The position numbers were made by a program, and so were the translations under genes. From contig NC_051087.1 in assembly GCF_901709675.1 (NCBI RefSeq), positions 4,545,001 through 4,609,000 on the forward strand: a stretch of 64,000 bases of DNA, written 5' to 3'. Below the pieces are notes generated by a model. The model worked only from the letters and a program-made list of their open reading frames with translations, did no database searches and was not told where the DNA came from. This document shows, in pieces, positions 56,601 through 64,000 of the stretch (within the stretch, counting starts at the first letter, position 1; every line of letters starts with the position of its first letter). The stretch comes from Syngnathus acus. Taxonomy: Eukaryota > Chordata > Actinopteri > Syngnathiformes > Syngnathidae.

Positions 56601-59600
56601 AATACCTTGTAAACAGTCAATCATCAAATGGAGCAGTGAAAGGAACAACACACAAAAACACATCCAGAGTGGGTTTGTAATCACTTGTTTGATTGACAGC
56701 TCTTGTTAAGTCCACAGCGGTGGTGAGTTGGTACTCTAACAGTTGGACATTCTGTCACTGATTAGCTGGCTTAGCGTCACGGCTAACAAGCTTATCGTAT
56801 AACTGCAAGACTGGAAATATTGAGGAGGACGAAGCAAAAATATGTCTTCCCTCCTACTTGATCGAAAGGGTCTCTTAACGACTAGCCTACAGTATTTGAA
56901 TAGATTCTTCCGTTGTACCTTTTAATCACAGTATAGCTGTGCATTCGAATTAGAGTGTTCTGGAGAGAATGAGGCCACATCTGGAACATTTACGTAATTC
57001 AACTAAAAAGCTGTTGTAAACCACAGTGGGATATTTTCAAAAAGCCGTTACAGATTATTAATGAGCAGTTAAGTCCAAGCACAATAATAAACAATCTATT
57101 CCATCGTATTGCCATCGTAGGCTAACTGCTAGGCTAGCTCCTTTTGTAAACCGCTTGGCTAGCTACTTGCTGGACTTGACAAAGTGTTAGATGGATTGAT
57201 GATGTAGCTTGTGTATGTTATTGGTGTCAAAAAGCCATGAATTAAAAGATCATTGGGCAAGGCAGCCTCCCTAACTTTCATGTTGCCTAGCAACTGAAAA
57301 CAATTCAAGGCTCCGTCCTTTCATTCTATGTGCTGCTTATCCTCACCGGTGTCACTTGATTTTTATTTCATCGCCAATCATTTGCTGTCAACATATCTCG
57401 CTGCTGTGATCGTCAGTCGGCCATTTTTGTGATATTTATTTCCGGGTTTTGTTTGCGTCGGATTTGTTGACCCGCAACTGTCACTCAGTCTCTTCCGTCA
57501 GTTCAGTTGGTCTCCCTTCCTCTCATCTTCCTTCTCCGGTCCTTTCATATCTTCCGTAGATGCTCCTCAAAGGGAGTCAGCCGAGTTGTCTGATCTGAAT
57601 AAATGTTTACGATTAGAGCCCGCGCTGTCTTGTGTATGGGGATGCAAACGTGGGAGTCGGCGCTCGCCCGTGTCTCCACGCTTTGTGTTTGAAAGCATCT
57701 TTGTCGAGGCCTCGCTCTTCCTTTCTGTCTGTCACTCTGACTTTGTGGCGTAGACTATTTTTAATGGCCTGTTGTCTCCGAGACATCATCTAGCTAGTTT
57801 ATATAATGTGTACGACGGACGGGCTTATATAATGCATGTTGGACGAGAGATGCTCATATAGCTAGTATAAAAAAAAACATCTCAAAGGTTGAGTTATTCA
57901 TTTATTTTTTTATGACTTAAATAATTGGCAGTTTCACTGTACCAGATGAAGCAGAACACAAATAAGATAAGATGAGATAGTTGCAAGTTGTACAAGTCGT
58001 TTCCTGTCCCTCGTTCCATTATTTTAATTTGTAATGAACCCGTAGTAATTTATTCAGAAAGTTTGCCATCACTGATTACTGTGAATCTTACGAGTAAAAG
58101 TTGAATGATGTTAATGATTAAGTGTGTGTGTGTTGCTTCCCGCGGGTGTAACGAGCTTAACCGTGTCAGTGTCCTTTTTGTGTTTTTCTCTTTGCTCAGT
58201 CGTTTGTCAACTTGGCTGTCCCATGCTCGACCCCTGTGGTCATATTTAATGTAGAACTCCCCTCGCTGGGGCTCCCTGCACTTTGTGTTGTCGCTCCCTT
58301 TGTCTCTTTTCCTCACTGGCTTTTATTTTCCTAGCAATTTCAGAGGCTTATGCTGCCCTCATCATCCTTTTTTTTTGGTCTTGTTAAAGTTCCGGTATTC
58401 TTAGACTAAAAATATGAATATTTTAGTTGGTCAAAGTCAAATCCTGTTTGCCATTTCTTTTATTTGTCTCCCCAGGTCATCTCTGACTTGCCCTCATTGC
58501 CTTAAGCAGAGCAACACCTTCGACCCCTTTTTATGTATCTCCCTTCCCATCCCTCTGCGACAAACCAGGTACGAAAAAACACAACACCCGCTGTAAATCT
58601 TTACGTTGGCATGTCTATTTTTTAATAAGCAAAATAATTCCTGATACCAATTCGTGGTCATCCAGCACTTGTATACTACATTTGATTTATAAATTTGAGT
58701 TTATGTATGATGACTTCTGTGTTCATTCGGGATTGGGTGCTTGGACCTGAAGTACAAATCCAGTCTAAGACCGTTGCCTCTCTGTATAACATGACCGACC
58801 ATGTTGACAAAAGATACACAGCTGACTAATAGAATGTAGCAAATCTTTCGGCATTCCGACTGCCCAATAAATACTTTGTTTCACATGTCATGCTGACAGG
58901 CCGCACTGGGACCGACAGAATTGTGTTTCCTTTGACACCATGCGCTCCCGTTCATGACAAAAACACAGCGAGCTTACAGCCAAGCTGCTTCTGCTGCAGC
59001 AGTATTTAAGTCAAAGGCCTGCTGAGTTTGAGCTCCCTAAAGCATGAGCAGGCTAGCAGCAGGACGCTGATGCCTGTGTGCTGCCGATAATACCAATTAT
59101 ACAATTCCAAAAATACACGGAATTAAACTTTTAAACTTTACCGCTCAGTGGAAATAGGAGCTTTGGATAAACTGGAAAGAAAACTTTCCAAATGTCCACA
59201 AACAACATACTCAAGACACAAATTTGTGTGTGTGTGTGCGTGCGTAGATAGATAGATAGGTTAGCATAAAGCTATAACAGTTTTCAATGATGGTGTCCCC
59301 ATTTCCTGTTGGTCTCCACAGTCATCCCACACGCTCCCGTTTTATTTCTCATATTTCCTGTCTGACCCGGCAGCATCCTACATTATTAAAACAACAACGG
59401 ATTAATGTCCTCCCTCCTACCACATTCTAGAGTTGAGTCGTAAAGAGATGTGAGAATAATCCAATTAGACTTGAAGTCACACTCAGACAAATTAGATTAT
59501 CCGTGTCGGAGAAATTGGATTTACTACAACAGCGCCACGAATCAACTATTTCCACTTCTCCCAAAACCGTGTTGCATATCGAAACATTTCAATCATAAAG

Positions 59601-62600
59601 AACTTCATCATTCCGTACATACGATGGCTGGCTGGATGGATGACACTTTTTTTTTCAACTCAAGGCTAACTGCACATTCTGGAACACATGCTGGGATGGC
59701 GTCAACTTCTTGAACACAAGAGGCAAAGTTATTCTCTGATTTGCAGGCCAATGTGTGTGACGCTGGTATTCAGTACCAAGGGTCAGCGGTATCTACGAGT
59801 GGGGCTCGCTGTGCCTCTCTTTGGCTCACTGTCGACTTTGAGAGCCATGGTAGCCGAGGAAGGAGGCGTCTCTCCGGACCAGGTACGCATTTTCTTAGTT
59901 GCTGACCATTATGCTGAACTTCACAGCTTCTCGTAAGACCTTGAACAAGTTCTGCGTCCTATCCCGTTCTCCTGGTGCAGGTCATCCTGGCCGAGTTGTA
60001 CTCCACGGGATTCCAACGTTCCTTCTCAGATGACGACGACCTGACAGCCATCGCTGATAGTGACGTCATCTACGCCTTTCAAGCGCCGCCTCCCCACGGT
60101 CGCGGGGGCTCCGCGCCACACTCAGGTAACCATGGTAACGGGTTACACGCGTCATCATCGCTCCAGCCCAGATTTCCCATCATCATCATCATCCAAATGC
60201 CATCCTGTTGTGCCCACTCTCCTTCCCATTTTGATTGCCGAGCATTCCCACAGATGTATGTATATTTGCGCCTTTACAAATGCAAGCGCCTCAGCGTCTA
60301 TGATTTTCCTCCATTTCTCAATGCCACCCCGGTGTGTCACAGCATCCAAAATTATTTTTATTTTAACTCCAGCAACATCTCACCTGAATAATGAGCTCCT
60401 AGGTCATTAAACGAAGTAAACATGACAATACATTTCCATAATAATTCAATTCAGGAGCTAAAGGTGTAAAAAAACAAAAATTAGTGGAAGGAGAGCCCGC
60501 CTCCAAGTCCCCAGACTTCTCCTTAAAACTTTAAATTGATGTCTGGTACTCTCTTTGCTCGAGTAGCCGTCCCCACAGGCCTTATGGAGAAATAACAAAC
60601 GTAAAACTCATCTAATGTTAGCGAGTAAAATGGCATCCGTCACTCGAGATTAGATGGAATTAATTTGCTAAAGGCTTACAATATTGGCTGGAGGATTCCT
60701 TCACTTATTTTAAAAAAATAGCAATAAATTGACCACATTTTAAAACTTGGCTTATAAGGCTTAAATTTAACTTAACGTTCTTATGATAAACAAACACTGG
60801 CACCTGGCTGATGACAAAATAAGTTTCATTGTACAAATGCATGTTGTCCTCCTCATTTTACGTGACTAAAAAAAAATACCGGATATTTTTATATAAAAAA
60901 AATTGGAGGCTGACATGTAACTGCGATGGAAAATCACCAAACAGCGAGTGGGAGAAGGCTGCATCTGGCTTCTTTCCTCTACCTAATCTCTTTCTTCACA
61001 GTCAGCAGAGAGCTCAGGTGGTTGATGCCTGTTTACAGTCGTGACCTTTGATTCACGCGGGTTTAAGCTCAAAACCCTCTGGCTATTTTTACTCGCTGTG
61101 CACAGTGTTAGTGACAGAGCTCACTCACTATATTTGTTAAGGCACATCGTGTCAGAATCCTCCATCCAATGCATGAGTTCTCACTTCTCTACAGAAAATG
61201 TTACGCTTCAAAATTCAAGTGCAAGTCAAAATTTCTCAAATCAGGGGCTGGATTCAGACTCAACTCAGGCCATGTGACTCCAGTCCTCCACTTATCCGCC
61301 ATCGTATAATACAATCAAGAGTGTGGAAACCTCGGTGTGTTCTACTTTCTTGAGCGCAAACGTGCAACATGCTGGTTCTTGTGCTCCAGTGAGAGTGACC
61401 TCATCTTCACCTCCTACTAGCAGGAGGGTGTAAAAGGAGGAGGTGAAAATTGACAGGAGTCTGGCAGGAGACACGGCACATGGTGCCCCCCATTATGCAC
61501 CTTATATTACTTATCCACTCACATACTGTTGGTGACTGGGAAAAAAAAAAAATCAGGGCTGGGCATACTTGGTAGAAATGTATTTAACAGTGAATAGACA
61601 TAACAGTTTATTAAATTAAAAAAAAAAATTTGTTTAGCTGCCACTGGTTTATTTTTGGTTGTATATGTCTGCTACATTTTTGTTGAACAATTGTCATGAC
61701 TTCAACTTAATGAAGGACTTAATTTGAAATGGCATCAAATAATTAATGAGCTTCTTCCCTGTGTGCCTTGTGATGTCAGTTTGTGGCCGAAATCGATCGG
61801 TTTAAAAAAAAAAAAAAGCACTGTGTAATTAAATCATTCGATAAAGCCCAAGTTTGTGTATCTCAGAAAATAAAACGTTTTGCGTCACCTCAAGTGACTT
61901 GTTCTATTTCACAGTTACATCCAAGAATAATTTGTCCTCTGCGCTTCTATTTTCAGGGTATCACCACAGCCTCCCCAATTCCCCATTCAGCTCCTCGTCT
62001 GCGAGGTTGCCATCATCCGGCGCCGTATCAACTGAGTACCTGAACCAGGGAGGCTCCTCCAAGGTTCTGCTCCTCATCTGCAACACATCTGGCTGTGGTC
62101 AGCAGGCTGTCAGGTGAGCTGTGGATTTGGAGACTTGCTCAGTCTATCGTGACATCAAAACGGCAATCTAGGAAGGCGTGAGCGCACCGGGCGTGTAACG
62201 GGAATGTCAGAAATGTCACTCTTCAAACGCCCAGGAATAATTTCAAAGTTAATCACCAGTCCCTCAAAAGTTAAAACATTGCGTTCTGGGAAACCGTCAA
62301 TCAATTGAATGGAGCTCCATGACTTGAAATTCATATGAAAAAAGAAATAATTACTGTCCAACTTTATTTCACTTCTAAGCCAAGACAGATATTAGGATGG
62401 ATTGTGTACACTTAACTGTGCAATTTCCCCTTCAGGCCCATTATTGGATTTTCCTTTTCGATTGTGGATGATGGATTTAACCAGGTGTCACCTTCACTCA
62501 CTCCGCTCACAGTAATTGTTTGCAGTTATGTGCTCATTGAGTCCTTCATAATGTTTACTGAATGCAGCATTGACTCTCCGGGCTGTTGACTTGACTTGTC

Positions 62601-62853
62601 GGGTCATGACGGCAATCTCCATTCTGAGGTGTCGCGTGGGTTAGAAGGCCAATGTTTTATTTATTTATTTCCTTTGACATGAGGTCCAGATGCCTCGAGG
62701 CCATATTTTATTTTTTTATCTTTCTCCCCTGTTCTTATAAGGTTCGGGCCACCATTTCTCATGCTGGAAGACAGGAGCATCTCTTGGGAGCAGCTGCAGC
62801 AGAGCATCCTCACCAAGCTCTATTATCTGATGCTGAACAGATCTCAGGCTCAG
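44654..62853 (+). CDS. usp43: ubiquitin carboxyl-terminal hydrolase 43, N-terminal part (eight exons, truncated by window end)
   Basis: USP-family cysteine protease that removes ubiquitin from proteins. Exons: 44654-45247, 50312-50473, 56368-56456, 58476-58568, 59747-59882, 59981-60125, 61957-62113, 62742-62853. They join in phase to 496 codons and continue beyond the window. ATG 44654 has a strong Kozak context (GCCGCAGCCATGG). Residues 1-35 are very basic and 56-90 Gly/Asp-rich. The catalytic Cys box is LKNHGNTCFMNAVVQCLSN, with Cys131 the predicted nucleophile. The QBOX-like region follows (FRGNSQHDALEFLLWLLDRV). The first pair of the zinc-ribbon cysteines is Cys287/Cys290 (LTCPHCLKQSNTFDPF). 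Exons 5-6 carry VGLAVPLFGSLSTLRAMVAE and LYSTGFQRSFSDDDDL; exon 8 carries RFGPPFLMLEDRSISWEQLQ. The His box lies beyond the right edge. Residues 235-246 form an Asn/Ser run. Confidence 0.95.
48426..48447. repeat. T22 homopolymer
   Basis: Twenty-two consecutive T residues in usp43 intron 1. Confidence 0.9.
48905..49032 (+). mobile_element. degenerate tRNA-derived SINE (5' part)
   Basis: Shows a box-A-like GGCAGTGGTGAGCAAGTCTG, a box-B-like GGTTCTGGGTTAAAATC and then the body signature GGCTTCCTCCCGCATTCCAA. I recall this order from a common fish SINE family. It is diverged and lacks the tail. Confidence 0.6.
51555..51670 (+). mobile_element. degenerate SINE tail fragment
   Basis: GATGGCTGACCGGTCCGGGT, then CCGGGATCGGTTCCAGC and a GATAAATGGGGCCATGGATG end resemble the 3' part of the same common fish SINE, which usually ends in ATGG repeats. 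Diverged. Confidence 0.55.
52395..52440. mobile_element. fragment of the common fish repeat (internal core)
   Basis: TGTGTGCACCCTTGTGCAAC followed by CACATTATTTCAGTTA. Related cores occur at 3560-3586 and 15670-15694. Confidence 0.5.
56457..58475 (+). other. usp43 intron 3
   Basis: No exon or clear repeat recognised in 2.0 kb. Splice phases of exons 3 and 4 agree (Arg codon split). Confidence 0.5.
60126..61956 (+). other. usp43 intron 6
   Basis: No exon supported. Several A-runs, including near 61540-61551 and 61804-61817. Exons 6 and 7 join in phase (Gly codon split). Confidence 0.5.
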
Positions 62854-64000
62854 GTAAATGCCGTCAGCTCCAGTAGCTACTCGTCCACAAGGCTCAGTGA
62901 AGCCAGAAAACAAGTGTGATGGATTTTCAATTACAGTGGACTCTGCTGGAATGGATGATTGTTGATTTGTTCGGATTAAGAATCACCAGAGGGGAATGGT
63001 GCTGAGGTTGCTACAGTTTGCTGACGACAATTAAGTCACACATAAATTCGCCTCCACTGCTCAGTACAGGACCAAGTATGAGCACGAAAAATTACGTTAT
63101 GTTTTCTGTCCGTATTGAAAATGAGGGTTCTTTTTTACCATCATCAAAATAAAACGTACGAAAATTTATAAAGTAGCGTTTTACATAGTTCTCATGACTG
63201 CGTCAGCAGATTCCTTTTGGTCATACTACATAACATTAGATAAACACCAAGTCAAAACAAAAACAAAAAACACTTCAGTGGTCCACTGTTGTCCATTATA
63301 TTTTCACTTTTAGTGGCTCTGGTGGTTTTTCTGGACATTTTTTATTTTTTTACCTTTATAACTGAGTCGAGTCAGTCAACATATGAAACTCCTGTGTTGT
63401 AATTTACCACACACTGGGTAAATTATTGCACTTGTGAGTCCTTCTCATTCTTGGCATGTGGTCACAGTGACTTAAATCTTGTAATTAAGCTCCTTTTTTA
63501 TGCATTGTGTTTTTCTGAAAAACTCTCCTCCAACCACATAGTCCATGTAAATTGGTACCTATTGTAAGTCTTTGCGGAATAAATATTGGAATCATTAAAT
63601 CTTGTTTTAGGATTGAAGATAAGACTGACTTTATGCATATTGTTTCCGGATGTTTGTTTATCTTGTGTTAGCAATATTATCATTTAGGTGGTACAAATGT
63701 ATGCTTGCACTGATAAAGATGTTGAGAAACATCTTGTGGTTCCTTTAGCAGTTTGTTTCGTTTTGCCTCCAGTGTAGTCAGGAACTGTTGCGACACTGGC
63801 ATGTCTTCTCGTTTATGAGGTGTTATGGCGCCACCCAGAGGTTTTTCGCGGTGTTACCTTTTGAGGTTTTTTGGTCGTTGTTTGCACTGACGAGTTCAAA
63901 ACAGATGATTGTTTTCAATTTTCGGGCCGTTGTTTGCTTTCTCGAGTTGAACGCTGATGGGTGTTGTCAATGAAAATCATCAAGGTGCTCCAAACAGTTG
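62854..64000 (+). other. usp43 intron 8, continuing past the window
   Basis: I find no reading frame resembling the next USP43 segment, so exon 9 and the rest of the protease (including the His box) lie to the right. Confidence 0.55.

Overview
This window looks like a teleost fish nuclear chromosome. It is AT-rich, with intron-split genes, GT-AG splice sites, microsatellites and fragments of fish-type transposons and SINEs. The gene order ntn1 > stx8 < ... cfap52 > usp43 > matches, from memory, the vertebrate NTN1-STX8-CFAP52-USP43 block (human 17p13.1). I rebuilt exon structures by joining splice sites in phase; every gene below reads through without a frame break. The species cannot be named from the sequence; a percomorph-like fish is a guess.

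Layout. 1-9,590 (+): the last four coding exons of netrin-1 (third laminin-EGF repeat, linker, NTR domain) and a long 3'UTR. 9,965-25,596 (-): complete syntaxin-8 in eight exons (238 aa), tail-to-tail with ntn1, including a 17-nt first coding exon. 26,910-29,963 (+): a compact TBC + TLDc gene of the TBC1D24 family with a long N-terminal extension. 31,318-32,618 (+): an 11-finger C2H2 zinc-finger protein. 35,475-42,859 (+): complete cfap52/WDR16, a WD40 protein of cilia, in 14 coding exons (620 aa) with a candidate RFX X-box promoter. 44,654-62,853 (+): the first eight coding exons of usp43, a deubiquitinase, running off the right edge.

The genes do not form one pathway. Netrin-1 is a secreted guidance cue, syntaxin-8 an endosomal SNARE, the TBC/TLDc protein a probable vesicle-traffic regulator, the zinc-finger protein a probable transcription factor, CFAP52 an axonemal protein and USP43 a ubiquitin protease. 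They share a neighbourhood through old synteny. The TBC/TLDc and zinc-finger genes sit between stx8 and cfap52, where the mammalian block as I remember it has none, so they are a lineage difference worth checking.

Non-coding content: a 289-bp non-autonomous hAT-type element with perfect 8-bp target duplications (33,133-33,437), scattered pieces of a common fish repeat, two degenerate SINE pieces in usp43 introns, several microsatellites, and probable promoter motifs at stx8, cfap52 and usp43. I found no convincing tRNA, rRNA, CRISPR or unknown multi-gene system. The most useful leads are gene-structure oddities: a 66-nt in-frame mini-intron, a GC-AG intron and the 17-nt start exon.
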